Assembly: GCA_023105745.1 (NCBI GenBank)
Contig: JALGQZ010000018.1
Location: 15,323,773 to 15,387,772 of the forward strand
Source: Austropuccinia psidii
Taxonomy: Eukaryota; Basidiomycota; Pucciniomycetes; Pucciniales; Sphaerophragmiaceae
DNA length: 64,000 nt
Reading direction: 5' to 3'
Shown here: one piece after another, positions 1-11,214 of the stretch
Layout: every line of letters starts with the position of its first letter
How positions within the stretch are numbered: position 1 is the first letter of the stretch
The notes under the pieces: generated by a model
Seen by the model: only the letters and a program-made list of their open reading frames with translations
Told to the model about the DNA's origin: nothing
Databases searched by the model: none
Translations under genes and position numbers: made by a program

Positions 1-956
1 TGGGCAGTTTTCACCAATACAGGGTGAAAATTTTCATCTGGGGACCTCACAACCTGATTCTGACGTGTATGACGCGTAGAATGCTGTACAGAAACTGTAT
101 GGGACCCCAGTATTGACTGACATATGAGGTATTGAAGTAAAAACATGCTTCGTCGTCTATTTGACACCTCATATTCATGGTTAAGGGATATTATCCCATG
201 GTAAGGCTGTATCTGACAGCAGGTGGGATTTTGACCTTAAAATGGTCATACCTCTGTCAGTTTTTGAGATATCAAGCTCAAAGTTGGTTCATTGAATAGC
301 TCTGTATGGGCTCTACACAATGGTACCCAACTTGACATGGTTATCATTAAATATGACAAAGTTATCCCATGTACAAGTATTTTTGTACATTGGCGTGGTC
401 TGGTCAAAAGCTGTATTAAGCTTGTTTGGCCAATAACTTCTGTTGTAGTTGAGTTATGAGGAAATGGATGGCACCATCAGATAGCCCTGATTGTGCTCTT
501 TCCAAAAAGACCCCACTTCAGGTATCTCACACTAAAACTGTAAAAGTTAGATGAGAGGTGAATGTTTTGTTCACCCTTATTTGGTCTGAATTTGACCATA
601 ACTCAAGTAATACTGGTGCTAGCTCAGTTTGGCTGGTACCATTGGATAGCCCTGGCTTAGAGCTTCATTTTGAGTACCCATTCGATGGGGTTAAGCCTCT
701 CCTTCTAGATTTTAGATGAGAGGTGAAAATTAAGGTTTATGCTCAGCAATAACTTTGAGCAGGAATAACTTTGTTATTTCTTGTCCTATGGTGATGGGAC
801 TTATATTTTCAGGAAGAGGTGAGTTTCCTCTTTCTTTGGATAGCTTTTGAGCTAATTTGGCTCAGCTCCATGTTTTGGTCGTATTTTGGCTATACCATTG
901 GTTTATGGTATTTTGGCTGTCATGCTTGTGCTCTGGTTTTGAGTCACAGGCTGACA
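1..956 (-). repeat. 3' LTR of copy 1a (partial, runs off the left edge)
   Basis: Matches 8262-9217 without length change. The element-strand LTR start TGTCAG is at 956-951, directly after the polypurine tract. About 480 bp of this LTR lie outside the window. Confidence 0.95.
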
Positions 957-976
957 TACCCTCCCTCTAAAAAAGG
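957..976 (-). promoter_or_regulatory. Polypurine tract of copy 1a
   Basis: On the minus strand this reads CCTTTTTTAGAGGGAGGGTA immediately before the LTR start TGTCAG. It is the expected primer site for plus-strand DNA synthesis. The pol stop codon at 981-983 almost abuts it, which leaves no room for another gene. Confidence 0.85.
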
Positions 977-980
977 CTCA

Positions 981-3900
981 TCATTGATGAGACTGTTCAG
1001 TCCTCCTAGAGGCTCTGAATCTCTTTAGATGAAGGTTCCCATCTGGTATGGCATCTTCTGCCAACCATTTGTCTTTGTCAGCTGTCTGGTTCTTGAATCT
1101 GACTAGATATTGTCTCTGATCCTTCCCATTGAGTCTGATTTTTCTGGCCCTGATGATTTTACTCACAGGTCCAGGAGAGTCTTCTACTTCCACTATTTCT
1201 GGTGGAGTGATGTTTTTCTTCCTGGAGGGGAATTTATCCTCCTCTGTTTGGAAGTATGGTTTGACCAGGCTTACTGGAAAGACTGGGTGTTTCCTAGAAA
1301 ACTCCTCAGTGAGCTTGACCTCTACTGCATTCTTCCCTATCAACTTAATGATAGTGAAGGGCCCTACAAATGAGTCTCTCATTTTCTTGGGTCCTTTGAG
1401 ATTGTTAAAGTTCAGTGTAGACACTAACACCTGGTCCCCTTCCTTGAAGTCAGGTTCCATATGTGTCTTGTCCCACCTCTGCTTATTATAATCTTTGGCC
1501 TCAGCTATGCATTTGGCAGCAGTATCACAGGCTTTCTTCCACATATCATGGAAGTCTTTGGCTGTGGGGTGGATGGTCAGAAGATTCTTCTTCAAGTGAT
1601 CCACAGGTAACAGGGGATTCCACCCTTTCTCTACCAGTGCAGGTGTTTTTCCTGTGGTAGAGTGCTGGCTTGTATTATAAGCCAGTTGGACTGCTGGTAA
1701 GAGCGTTACCCAATCATGGGTATATCCCTCATGGTCCTTGTATTCCATGCCATAGGCACAGAACCTCCTGAGGATGTCCTCCATTGTTTGGATCATCCTC
1801 TCAGCTAGGCCATCTGTTTGTGGATGGTAAGCTGTGGAAAAAGCAAGCTTGGTGCCAAGCATGTCATATAAATTGGTCCAAAATTCAGATGTGAATTTTG
1901 GGTCCCTGTCACTAATTATGATCTTAGGGACTCCACAGGTGGATATGATGTTATTCCAAAATAACAGAGCAGTGTCCATGGCTGTGTCCTCTTTATGGCA
2001 TGGTAGACATCTCATGCTCTTGCTGAACCTATCAACTATGATTAAGCAGGCATTGTAGTTTTCTTTGCCTCCTGGGACAAGTCCTGTGACCCAGTCCATG
2101 TTGATGGTTTCCCATGGGTGTTTGGGTTCTTCTATGTGTTGAAGCAACCCATATTTCTTCCCATGCTTTCTATTTGCCTTTTGGCATCTTTCACAAGTGT
2201 TTATATATTCACTCAACTCTTGCTCCCACTTGGGCCACCAAGCTGTGCTTGCTACCCTCTCTTTAGTCTTGTCTTCACTCATGTGTCCCATGTAGGGGCA
2301 GTCATGGCATTCCTGCAGGATTAAAGAGATGTGGTCTCTGTCTATCACTGTGAGTGCACTGGTGTGCTTATCTCTGTGATAAATCAGCCCATCTATAAGG
2401 AAGAATTTATTGTCCTTATAGGCCCTCAACCAGGGTTCCTCCAGCTGGGTTTCCAGTTCTGGGCTCCTGTATTTTTGTTGAAGGAGTTGGAGTAGTATGC
2501 TGCACTGTTTGTGTTTAGCATATGATTTCAGCACTGCATTGAAAAATTCATTGTGCAGTGCTGAGGAACTTATTCCCAGTATGGGGGTTTCTATCCATTC
2601 TGAATCAGTGTTTCCACTGTCAAGGGTACCACTCCCTGGTGCCCATTCAGAGAATCTGAAGTTCTTCTTCCTATTTATTTCCATAAAATGGATAGGAATT
2701 TTTGCAGAAACTTCAGGGTCATAAGCTGGATTGCTTTTGACATTGTCCAGTGGCCATCTGCTAAGGCCATCTGCATTGGTATGGCTTTTACCTTCCTTGT
2801 ATATGATGGTCATGTTCCCTCTATACTCCTGGATGGCTATTTGCCATCTCAGCATGTGTCTATTAGTAGTCTTCATGTTTAGTAAAGACTTCAAGGCTGT
2901 GCAGTCTGTGTAGACTTCAAAGACTGCACCCTCCAAATAATAATGGAGTTTTTCTAGAGCCCAGACTAGACATAGACATTCTGTCTGGGTGGCCCCATAC
3001 CTGGCTTCTGAATCTTTCAGCTGCCTGGAGATGTAACATATTACACCTTCTCTTGGTTCACCATCCACAATTTGTCTTTGGTGAAGGGCTGCTCCCAAGC
3101 CTTGGCTGCATGCTGCATCTATATATAACTTGAATGGTAGTTCAAAGTCAGGCAAGATGAGCACAGGTGCATTTGTGAGTTCATATTTGATCCTCTCATA
3201 TGCATCCCTCCTTTCCTTGGTTATTTCAAAAACTACATCCTTTGAGCATAACTTGTATAAACTACTAGTTATGTGAGCAAAGTTTTTGATGTGGTTTCTA
3301 TAGTAGCTATCAAATCCAAGGAAAGATTGCATCTCTTTGATGTTCTTTGGTACTGGCTTTTTCAGTACTGCTGCTACTTTGTTGTGGTCAATTGCCAGAC
3401 TAAGGCCTGAGACTTTGTGTCCTAGAGCTAGTAGCTCTTGTTGGCCAAAATTACACTTTTTAAGTGAAATTTTCAGATTGATGGGTGTACATTTACTTAG
3501 CACTCTGTCTATGTATTGTACATGGTCTTCCCATGTCTCTGAGTATATAATGATATCATCAATATACACTACCATCCAGCCTTCCATTATTTCTTCTTGA
3601 AATATGGTGTCCATCATCCTTTGTAAGTGGGCTGGTGCATTCTTTATGCCAAATGGCATCCTGGTGTACTCATATATGCCCATATGGCATATTATTCTGA
3701 GTAATTTCATGGAGTTTGGTTTAACTCCATTTTGGTGGAAGCCCTTCATACAATCCATCTTGGTTATGTATTTGGCTTTGGCCAATTTATCCAAGGCATG
3801 AGGTATCCTTGGTATAGGATACCTGTCTGCTTTTGTGTAGTTGTTCAGGGCTCTGAAGTCTCCACACAATCTAGACTTGCCATCATGCCAGGTGATTAGG

Positions 3901-6470
3901 ACAGGAGTGGTGATTTCCACTATTTCATTATGTCCAATCTTCCTAATGACATCCATGTCCAGGAGTTCATTGATATGTTTCTCAATCTCTTTCCTGGTCT
4001 CCAGACTTGCTGGGTAAGGAGGTCTCCTTAACATGGGTGGATAAGGCCTATCTACATCCAGATATAGTTCTATATCATGGCCTTTGATCTTGCCTAATGG
4101 TTCTTCACCAAAGGCAAGTTCTGGTCTATTCTTCCTCAGCATCTTCAGTAAACTTAGCTTTTGTTTACTGGTGAGGGTAGTGCTAAACTGTCCCTCTCTG
4201 AATTCTTTCAGAAGTTCTTCTAGTGGGTCCTGAGAAGATATCTGGTATATATCAAGAGAAAATTTCTTTTCCTTGTTAGTACCAATGGTAATATGCCTAT
4301 TTTTACTGTTGTAAATATCTATGCCATACATCCTCTGGTAATCTGTTCCCAGTAAAAACCCTTGGATGTGGGCATCTTCAAGCACTACAAACTCTGGGTT
4401 GAGTCTGATATTACCTTTTCTGTGGGGTATAATTATCTCTTTGATAATTGTCCCAATAGAGGTCATCTTTCCAGATGCACTCTTAACGTTTTTTGCCCTG
4501 GTGGGCAAGAGTTCTTTTTCCCAGTTTGGGAAGTGGTTATCCAGATAATTTCTGGCCACTATGGAGCAGTGTGCTCCACTGTCAATGATCAGTGGATGCT
4601 GAGCATGGTCAATACATGCAGTCATTTTTGTGGCTGTTCCATGTATATATGCCATTCCTTTGGTTGGTGTAACCAGGAATGTTTGTGCATCTTGTGTATG
4701 TTTACACAAGTTCCTGTTGGCAGTGTCTTGTGGCATGCCTGCTTCCAACTGTATGTCCTGGATTTCCAATGGGGTTTCCTCTTGGTATTCCACTAGAAGT
4801 TCCTCTCTTGGGTCTTGATCATCATCAGATAGTTCTCTGATGGCATCTCCCATAGAGTCTGATTCAGAATCCTCTGTTGGAGGTTCTTCTTCAGGGACTT
4901 TTTCTATAGCATAGACTTTCTTCTTTGCTTTTGGACAGTTGTTGGCATAGTGGTCTGTTGAACCACAATTGTGACAAGAATTCTTCTTCTTTGCCACTTC
5001 TGTCACTCTTTCTCTGGGTTTGTCTTTAAACTCTACCCTGAAAGGTTGTTTCTCTTTGAGACTATTGCTTCTATATGGGGTGAATTTCCCTATATTAGTC
5101 CTTTTCCTTATGTCTTGTAAGGTATTGGCTATATCATCTAGAGTGCAATTTTGGTTGCATCTGCACTTTATTGCATGCTCTAGTTCTCCTGGCAGTTGTG
5201 TCAGAAGTTTATGATTCCTCATTTGAATGTTCATTTGAGGATCAATGGCTTTAAGTCTTTTAGACTGTCTAAGACACCACTCATATGGATCTTTGTCCAC
5301 AGAGTATTTGTCATTTTCAAATGACATGGTCTTTTGCCATATCCAAGTTCCATTACTGTACTTTTGGATTATTTGACTCTTCCACCATGGCCAATTTCTT
5401 CTGCCATGGATTTCTTTCATTTCTGTGTACCATATACTTGCATGACCTTTAAATGCAGTATTCAGTCTAGCAGTAATCCAGTAGTCTGGTATGCTGGGTA
5501 CATCAATGAAGAGCCCATCAATATAATCTATGAGTTCCATATGATCATATTCTCCTGATCCAGAGAATTTGGGCCAGTTTGAGGCCTCAGGAAGCTGTTT
5601 CAAGGCTTCCTTCTCCGAATAAGACATGCCATCCCCATCCTGGTATTGTGATGGAGATCTTTCCTTATTCAACAACATGGCATCTGGTTTGATGTCATCT
5701 GGTTGATATGGATTCTCCATAGCTTGGCCTTGTGGTTGGGGCTTTAAGCTATGGTAGGCATCAAACAATTTGTTGATGTCTTGGTTCAGACACTCCCTGT
5801 CCCTGCTGCTATGGTGTTGTTCTTCAGAGACTTGATTCAGTCTCTTGTTGGTTTCTTCAGTGGCTTTGCTCAGTTGAGCATATCCTTCCTGAAGGTTTTT
5901 AACTATCTGCTCCAATGAGGCTTGAGTTTTTCTCATCCTCTCTTGGGCAGATGCAAATTCTGCAGCCTGCTTTGCAGATTGCTCAGCATATTGGGACATT
6001 TGCAACCACAGTGTGTCACTGTTGATGTTGCTCTCAGATGTGATAATGTTATTTTCAGTCTGAGTGGGGGTAATGTTTCTATTACTAGGACTACTGATTC
6101 TAGAGTGGTTTACAACTACTTCTGGTTCTTTTGTACTTCTTTTACCAAATCTAACAGCTTCTGGATCATGGGGTCTGACTCTTTCCTCCTCTGGTTGAAG
6201 GAGGCTTTGTTCTTGCCCTTGTTGCCTTGTCTTCTCCTGGAAACTTCCTGGAATTGTGAAGAATGGTGACTCTTGGCCACTTATCTGCTGGTTTCTGAAT
6301 GGTGTGAAGCCATTGGAGAGCTGATTTGGCCTTCTCCTTGTCAACCTGGAGGAATCTGAGTAGGCCCTGTCTGCGTTAATTGTTCTTCTATTGCTTGGAT
6401 AGTGGCTTGATTCTCCCTTATCCTCTGTGCCCTTGCCTCCAGGAGTCTGTGCTGCCTGGTAGGATTCCAA
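981..6470 (-). CDS. Family 1 Gag-Pol polyprotein, 1829 codons open
   Basis: Polyprotein for capsid, protease, reverse transcriptase/RNase H and integrase. Approximate residues: Gag capsid-like region 295-470; CCHC zinc knuckle near 498-511; aspartic protease D630-S-G; RT with YIDD at 969-972; RNase H starting near 1115; integrase HHCC finger followed by D1459, D1521, E1557 (exact D-35-E spacing); C-terminal chromodomain-like segment near 1780-1820 with YLVRF and a conserved W. All checked catalytic residues are intact and there is no internal stop. Oddity: the first codon of this frame here is TTG, the frame opens near 6512, and the first ATG in it is at 5999 (residue 158). The true N terminus is therefore unresolved; access by frameshift from the overlapping upstream frame (6341-6816) or by splicing are both possible. 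Confidence 0.93.
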   Translation of the reverse strand: MESYQAAQTPGGKGTEDKGESSHYPSNRRTINADRAYSDSSRLTRRRPNQLSNGFTPFRNQQISGQESPFFTIPGSFQEKTRQQGQEQSLLQPEEERVRPHDPEAVRFGKRSTKEPEVVVNHSRISSPSNRNITPTQTENNIITSESNINSDTLWLQMSQYAEQSAKQAAEFASAQERMRKTQASLEQIVKNLQEGYAQLSKATEETNKRLNQVSEEQHHSSRDRECLNQDINKLFDAYHSLKPQPQGQAMENPYQPDDIKPDAMLLNKERSPSQYQDGDGMSYSEKEALKQLPEASNWPKFSGSGEYDHMELIDYIDGLFIDVPSIPDYWITARLNTAFKGHASIWYTEMKEIHGRRNWPWWKSQIIQKYSNGTWIWQKTMSFENDKYSVDKDPYEWCLRQSKRLKAIDPQMNIQMRNHKLLTQLPGELEHAIKCRCNQNCTLDDIANTLQDIRKRTNIGKFTPYRSNSLKEKQPFRVEFKDKPRERVTEVAKKKNSCHNCGSTDHYANNCPKAKKKVYAIEKVPEEEPPTEDSESDSMGDAIRELSDDDQDPREELLVEYQEETPLEIQDIQLEAGMPQDTANRNLCKHTQDAQTFLVTPTKGMAYIHGTATKMTACIDHAQHPLIIDSGAHCSIVARNYLDNHFPNWEKELLPTRAKNVKSASGKMTSIGTIIKEIIIPHRKGNIRLNPEFVVLEDAHIQGFLLGTDYQRMYGIDIYNSKNRHITIGTNKEKKFSLDIYQISSQDPLEELLKEFREGQFSTTLTSKQKLSLLKMLRKNRPELAFGEEPLGKIKGHDIELYLDVDRPYPPMLRRPPYPASLETRKEIEKHINELLDMDVIRKIGHNEIVEITTPVLITWHDGKSRLCGDFRALNNYTKADRYPIPRIPHALDKLAKAKYITKMDCMKGFHQNGVKPNSMKLLRIICHMGIYEYTRMPFGIKNAPAHLQRMMDTIFQEEIMEGWMVVYIDDIIIYSETWEDHVQYIDRVLSKCTPINLKISLKKCNFGQQELLALGHKVSGLSLAIDHNKVAAVLKKPVPKNIKEMQSFLGFDSYYRNHIKNFAHITSSLYKLCSKDVVFEITKERRDAYERIKYELTNAPVLILPDFELPFKLYIDAACSQGLGAALHQRQIVDGEPREGVICYISRQLKDSEARYGATQTECLCLVWALEKLHYYLEGAVFEVYTDCTALKSLLNMKTTNRHMLRWQIAIQEYRGNMTIIYKEGKSHTNADGLSRWPLDNVKSNPAYDPEVSAKIPIHFMEINRKKNFRFSEWAPGSGTLDSGNTDSEWIETPILGISSSALHNEFFNAVLKSYAKHKQCSILLQLLQQKYRSPELETQLEEPWLRAYKDNKFFLIDGLIYHRDKHTSALTVIDRDHISLILQECHDCPYMGHMSEDKTKERVASTAWWPKWEQELSEYINTCERCQKANRKHGKKYGLLQHIEEPKHPWETINMDWVTGLVPGGKENYNACLIIVDRFSKSMRCLPCHKEDTAMDTALLFWNNIISTCGVPKIIISDRDPKFTSEFWTNLYDMLGTKLAFSTAYHPQTDGLAERMIQTMEDILRRFCAYGMEYKDHEGYTHDWVTLLPAVQLAYNTSQHSTTGKTPALVEKGWNPLLPVDHLKKNLLTIHPTAKDFHDMWKKACDTAAKCIAEAKDYNKQRWDKTHMEPDFKEGDQVLVSTLNFNNLKGPKKMRDSFVGPFTIIKLIGKNAVEVKLTEEFSRKHPVFPVSLVKPYFQTEEDKFPSRKKNITPPEIVEVEDSPGPVSKIIRARKIRLNGKDQRQYLVRFKNQTADKDKWLAEDAIPDGNLHLKRFRASRRTEQSHQ

Positions 6471-7184
6471 CCTTTGGTGATTACCATAAGGTCTTTGAAG
6501 TCTATCTCTTTAAGAGAGATCTTCTGGCAACTTGATCCAAGTTCTGGCCAGTGAGTTGCTAGGTTGAACCTCTTGTTGTCCATGCTCCATTGAAATAAGT
6601 CTTTGAGGAGTTGGTGGTTCTGAAGAACTTGATCCATATCCTTCCAGTCCTCTGGTTTGAGGTTTCTGTTGAATTGGAGTGTGAATGGCAAGGTTGATAT
6701 TATCTCCCTCATTGTTTTGCCATCCACCACTGTGTCCAATGTGTCTTCTTTCAGGTCTTCTGGTTCTAGACATTCCTGCTCTATCCTCTGGCTGGTTCCT
6801 TTGGAAGCAAAGGTCTCTGAGGTATGCAGGGGACATATCAGTGTTTGCAAGCAGTCAAAAACTTTATGTTCTTAGGGTATTTACCTTTGACTGTGCCTTG
6901 TACAAATTTGTTATCTGCTGATTTGGGCAGTTTGCCTTTGGAGGTTACAACTGGGTTAATAATTGTAATCTTCCCTGTACAAGTGGTTAAGGTTGGTTTA
7001 CCTTGTATTGAAGCAGAGTTTCGTGGTTTTCTACTCCTCTGAGTGGCTATTGGTGTCCACTTCTTGGCTGTAATGAGGCCTTCACTAAGCCTTTTTCCTT
7101 TACCCTTGCTGCCCTCTGGTTCTGAGGGTGTCACTGGTGTGTTGGCCTGTGACTGGGTTTCAAGTGGGATGTAGTTTTCTTCCA
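6341..7184 (-). CDS. Family 1 predicted spliced accessory/leader protein, about 258 aa
   Basis: Two open frames join in phase across a predicted 68-nt intron (6884-6817): exon 7184-6885 and exon 6816-6341. The donor is AAAG|GTAAAT, the acceptor CCTCAG|AG, with a CTGAT branch-like site; the split codon becomes GAG. The first frame contains no ATG in any phase over 300 nt and begins right after an acceptor ATTCAG|TG; joining to an upstream exon ending in A (donor at 7733) would create its ATG. The C-terminal part is Trp/Leu/Lys-rich with predicted helices and overlaps the Gag-Pol frame, which is -1 relative to it, for about 130-170 nt. No known domain recognised. A loosely similar protein sits at the same place in family 2. 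Function unknown; it could be an N-terminal Gag module. Confidence 0.55.
6817..6884 (-). other. Predicted 68-nt intron in the family 1 accessory gene
   Basis: Donor GTAAAT at 6884, acceptor CAG ending at 6817, with ACTGAT about 20 nt before the acceptor. Removing it fuses the 7184-6885 and 6816-6341 frames without a stop. Without removal the first frame stops at 6838. Confidence 0.55.
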
Positions 7185-7733
7185 CTGAATCAAAACAGGA
7201 AAAAGAGGGCTTATGTCAGTTAAGACTTCTTAAAAGGCTGGTTTTGCACGTCTAAGAATGGCCTCTGGGCTTGTATATTATTACAGTATGCCCTTGTATA
7301 ATGACAGTGTAATTGAATTAACAATTTCACGTCAAAAATACAGCTTATGGTGTCCTGTCACACTGTTTGTGTGTCAGTATCCCTCACATACACTTGTGGT
7401 TTTCAAGTGTATTCTGTACAAGTGGTTCTGTATAAGTGTTATTGAGTTAACAATACACTTAATCCACGCCTCAACTGATGGTTTTTCAGTCAGAGGTGTC
7501 CTTATTCAGTCAAGGATACAGGACTTTATTGATGGCTTATGTGTTTTTATATACAAAACACGCCAAAAATAATTAAATTCAGTGGGTATTAGCCACGTGA
7601 ATAATACTCTTATAATATGAGTATGTATATAAAAAGGATAAATATATATAATATATATATTTAAATAAAGAAATTACGCCTAAAAAAGGATAAAAAAATG
7701 GTTAATAAATCATAAAACAGAGAAAAGACTTAC
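7185..7733 (-). other. Predicted leader intron that would assemble the start codon (family 1)
   Basis: Consensus donor GTAAGT begins at 7733, shortly after the primer binding site. The acceptor at 7185 is preceded by a good pyrimidine tract and a CTGAC branch-like motif. The upstream exon ends ACAA and the next begins TGGAAG, so the joined RNA reads ACAATGG, a start codon with A at -3 and G at +4. The intron is 549 nt, long for a fungus, and weaker internal donors (GTATGT, GTGTAT) exist, so the exact donor is uncertain. Confidence 0.45.
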
Positions 7734-7760
7734 TTGTAAGGTCCAAAAAAAAGTCAAAAA

Positions 7761-7776
7761 CACGGCCAGGCCCCCA
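7761..7776 (-). promoter_or_regulatory. Primer binding site of copy 1a
   Basis: The minus strand reads TGGGGGCCTGGCCGTG, starting 3 nt after the 5' LTR. It would pair with a tRNA 3' end of type ...GGCC-C-CCA. A C discriminator base fits a eukaryotic tRNA-Pro, but the tRNA identity is an inference. Confidence 0.7.
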
Positions 7777-7779
7777 AAA

Positions 7780-9217
7780 TGTCAGGATGAGTCTATGTTG
7801 AAGTGGAAATAAAGCTATTTACAACTAAAACTATGACTTTGACACGTGGAAAATAGTTTAAAATAGTTTTATAAGGGTTAGGGATGGATTAATTTAATAA
7901 TAAAGGGGCTTTAATATAAGAAATATAGTGGTGGTGAGCGCTGTTGAAAGCCCTGGGTGCAGCTTTACCTGTTGGGTTACAATAATAAAGACTACAATAC
8001 TTTAAATTAAGAGTATACCTGTTTATTACCCAAGAGTAAAACTGTTTTTGAAAGTTTACTACGTAGGGTACTCAAGAGCAGGATGAGGAAAGGCTTTTGG
8101 CTGTGAAAAGCCCTCCTTTTATCCTAAAATTGAGGTGGAAAGGCTGCTAGACCTTTCCACGTAGAGGAAGTGAAGATTTTTCACTCTCTATGACAGGCTT
8201 GTGGTTTGCAAACAGCCTGTATACCCTGTATTGGGCTCAGATGTGGTTTTGAAACCACATCTGGGCAGTTTTTACCAATACAGGGTGAAAATTTTCATCT
8301 GGGGACCTCACAACCTGATTCTGACGTGTATGACGCGTAGAATGCTGTACAGAAACTGTATGGGACCCCTGTATTGACTGACATATGAGGTATTGAAGTA
8401 AAAACATGCTTCTTCGTCTATTTGACACCTCATATTCATGGTTAAGGGATATTATCCCATGGTAAGGCTGTATCTGACAGCAGGTGGGATTTTGACCTTA
8501 AAATGGTCATAACTCTGTCGGTTTTTGAGATATCAAGCTCAAAGTTGGTTCATTGAATAGCTCTGTATGGGCTCTACACAATGGTACCCAACTTGACATG
8601 GTTATCATTAAATATGACAAAGTTATCCCATGTACAAGTATTTTTGTACATTCGCGTGGTCTGGTCAAAAGCTGTATTAAGCTTGTTTGGCCAATAACTT
8701 CTGTTGTAGTTGAGTTATGAGGAAATGGATGGCACCATCAGATAGCCCTGATTGTGCTCTTTCCAAAAAGACCCCACTTCAGGTATCTCACACTAAAACT
8801 GTAAACGTTAGATGAGAGGTGAATGTTTTGTTCACCCTTATTTGGTCTGAATTTGACCATAACTCAAGTAATACTGGTGATAGCTCAGTTTGGCTGGTAC
8901 CATTGGATAGCCCTGGCTTAGAGCTTCATTTTGAGTACCCATTTGATGGGGTTAAGCCTCTCCTTCTAGATTTTAGATGAGAGGTGAAAATTAAGGTTTA
9001 TGCTCAGCAATAACTTTGAGCAGGAATAACTTTGTTATTTCTTGCCCTATGGTGATGGGACTTATATTTTCAGGAAGAGGTGAGTTTCATCTTTCTTTGG
9101 GTACCTTTTGAGCTAATTTGGCTCAGCTCCATGTTTTGGTGGTATTTTGGCTATACCATTGGTTTATGGTATTTTGGCTGTCATGCTTGTGCTCTGGCTT
9201 TGAGTCACAGGCTGACA
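7780..9217 (-). repeat. 5' LTR of copy 1a, 1438 bp
   Basis: Ends TGTCAG...CCTGACA on the element strand. A TATA-like GGATAAAAGG is at 8125-8116 on the minus strand. From 8257 down to 7734 the sense strand contains no ATG, although ATG occurs 8 times on the opposite strand; this fits a leader scanned by ribosomes. Confidence 0.93.
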
Positions 9218-9852
9218 ATCCCAGTCCATGACACTACTCTATTCCATATCAGAAGAGCTGTATCCATGGCTGTATCATCTTTATGGCATGGTAAAAAGAT
9301 TGGAGTTTTACTGAATCTGTCCACAATTACCAGGCAAGCATTATAGCTTCTGTCACCTCCTGGTGGTAGGCCAGTTACCCAATCCATATGGACAATTTCC
9401 CAAGGTCTTCTCGGTTCTTGGATTTTTATCATATTTCCAAGGCTCTTGCCAGTGGATTTATTTGCCTTTTGGCATCTGTCACAGGTCTTGCAATACTCTG
9501 CAACATCTTTCTGCCACATTGGCCACCATATGCGGGTTTTCACTTTCTCTCTTGTTCTTTCTTCAGACAGATGTCCTGAAAAGGGGCTATCATGGCATTC
9601 TTTCAGTACAAGATTGATTAATGACCTGTCTACAACTGTCATGAAACATGTGTGCTTGGTTCTGTGGTAGATTATACCATCCAGTAGGTGAAATCTTCCT
9701 TCATCATAAGATTTTCTCCATACTTCATCCAAGGCATGTATTAGAGAGTTGTCTTTACAGTCTTTGTTAAGTAATTGGCATAAGATGCTACAATTCGTAT
9801 CTTGAGTGTAACTACTTCTGACTTCTTCAAAGAAGGTGGTGTTCAAGTCTGT
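9218..9852 (-). pseudogene. Integrase fragment of copy 2a
   Basis: Open frame for the end of RNase H linker, the HHCC zinc finger of integrase and the first catalytic Asp ([12 protein letters not shown]). It is cut at 9218 by insertion of copy 1a, in the codons leading to the second catalytic Asp, and at the other end by the solo LTR. Unlike copy 2b it keeps the intact frame through the IIYHRTKHTC segment, which makes it a useful reference for the 2b frameshift. Confidence 0.9.
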
Positions 9853-9857
9853 AACAC

Positions 9858-11214
9858 TGTCACAACCATGGCAATTCATCCCCTTGGACTTCAATATGGC
9901 ATTACCATTCCACGTCCAATATATGCAATTTGGCCATCTCACCTCATTTGGCCTTTTATGGCCATTTCATCCTCTGGGTCCAACTTGGGCCCTTCACCAT
10001 CATCAGGCCTTTCCTGGCCTTTCTCTACCTTTTGGGCAATTTTGGTATTTCCCAGTAAACAGGGGAAATACAGCCCAAGAAGCTGTATTTGGCTTTAAAT
10101 ACAGTTTCTGCGCATTTGCGCACTTTTTGCGCACTTTGCGCAAATGCAGTTTTAAGAATGTATGAGCTGTATTTGGCCAAATACCTCAAAAGATACTCTG
10201 ACACCTCTGAAGCCCTCCGAAACCAATTTTCACCAATATCCTCCTGGCGTCATCTCTAAAGACTTATGGCCATTTTCAACCTCCAATACCCAAAGTGCCA
10301 TATATGGTGTTATACACCATTATGCATCTTTTTTCAGCAGCAATCCACTGGCCGCAATATCATCTGGTTATTTCAACTTTCCATCAGGCCATCCAGTCAC
10401 GTCATCAAGAGGATTCATCAGGGGTCAAGGGCAAGTGTCAAAACCTCAAATACCAATGACGCCATCAAGCAGTCATTGGTTATTCTCACTCCAAGTATTC
10501 CTTCCAAGGGAATACTGTCAATTCATTCTCAAGGTGTATTCAAGAGTCAGTGCCAAAAGAATTTGTCAAGTGTCAAAGCTCCACTCAATCCATCTTGGCA
10601 ACCATATTCATTTCAATACAGTCTGGATCCATCAAGAACTGTATTTCATTTTCAAGCATGGGAAATTCATTCAACCCAATTCAATTTCAATATTAGCCAG
10701 CTGTATCAATTCCCAAAACAATCAATACAGCCTCAAGGATCAATACAGATCAATTTTCAGCCTGAAGAACTTAAGCTCCCAACTTTTCACATATACTGGC
10801 TACCCTTTCCACCCTGGGGGGTTTTTCCCCAGTTAATTAATATACTTTGATTTTATTTTATCTTTATTTTCTTTTCATTTTAGTTAAGCAAATACTTATA
10901 TTATTAAGTCAGTCATTTAGCACTTTTCTCTTTCTCTTTCTTTGCCTGTCAATGGATATTTGGTGGTCATATCCTTACTAATTCCATTATTCATTTTTGG
11001 CAGGTTGAAACAGTGATTAAGGACTTACTTGGTTGCCTCTTTGGCCATTTGGCTTCCCTTTCCTCTTTTGCATCTCATCTTGTACCTGCATATCTTTTAG
11101 AGGAATTCATTCTTATTATTTTTATTCTTTATTCTTTTGGAGTCTTCCAAGTGAGTTCCCTGATTTCTGAGTGCCAGCCCACTCTTGTATTTCTGTCCAA
11201 GAGCCCCTGTGACA
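9858..11214 (+). repeat. Family 3 solo LTR with target duplication AACAC
   Basis: A 1357-bp insertion bounded by TGTCACA and TGTGACA and flanked by AACAC at 9853-9857 and 11215-11219. It interrupts the RNase H-integrase linker of copy 2a; the flanking codons join when it is removed. Its reverse complement matches 17252-18749. With no internal region and an exact duplication it is best explained as a solo LTR left by recombination between two LTRs. Open frames inside it on the plus strand are taken as chance. Confidence 0.9.

Larger units (their letters stand above)
1..9217 (-). mobile_element. Family 1 Ty3/Gypsy retrotransposon, copy 1a, open polyprotein
   Basis: Reading on the minus strand, the order is 5' LTR (9217-7780), primer binding site, leader with predicted introns, accessory frame, Gag-Pol, polypurine tract and 3' LTR (956 to before position 1). 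The LTR stretches that can be compared (1-956 and 8262-9217) have the same length, 956 bp, and differ at about 15 positions by eye, so insertion is fairly recent. The right flank continues directly into the integrase of a family 2 element, so 1a is nested in copy 2a. The expected 5-bp target duplication is ATCCC at 9218-9222; its partner lies left of the window. Order PR-RT-RNase H-IN identifies Ty3/Gypsy. No envelope-like frame follows pol. Confidence 0.95.

Noticed and set aside
957..980. Envelope gene after pol (endogenous-retrovirus-like element)
   Set aside because: In both families pol ends within a few bases of the polypurine tract, and a chromodomain-like end fits non-enveloped retrotransposons.
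819..1028. Open frame in the family 1 LTR on the plus strand (also 9080-9346)
   Set aside because: Starts with GTG, is antisense to the element and is shared only because the two LTRs are near-identical.
6341..6512. Programmed -1 frameshift heptamer between accessory frame and Gag-Pol in family 1
   Set aside because: The phase is right, but no XXXYYYZ slippery sequence was found in the overlap. Left as an open question.
10162..10850. Two long plus-strand frames inside the family 3 solo LTR
   Set aside because: They overlap each other in different frames, are Ser/Gln/Ile-rich, and the matching LTR at 17252-18749 does not keep them. Treated as chance.
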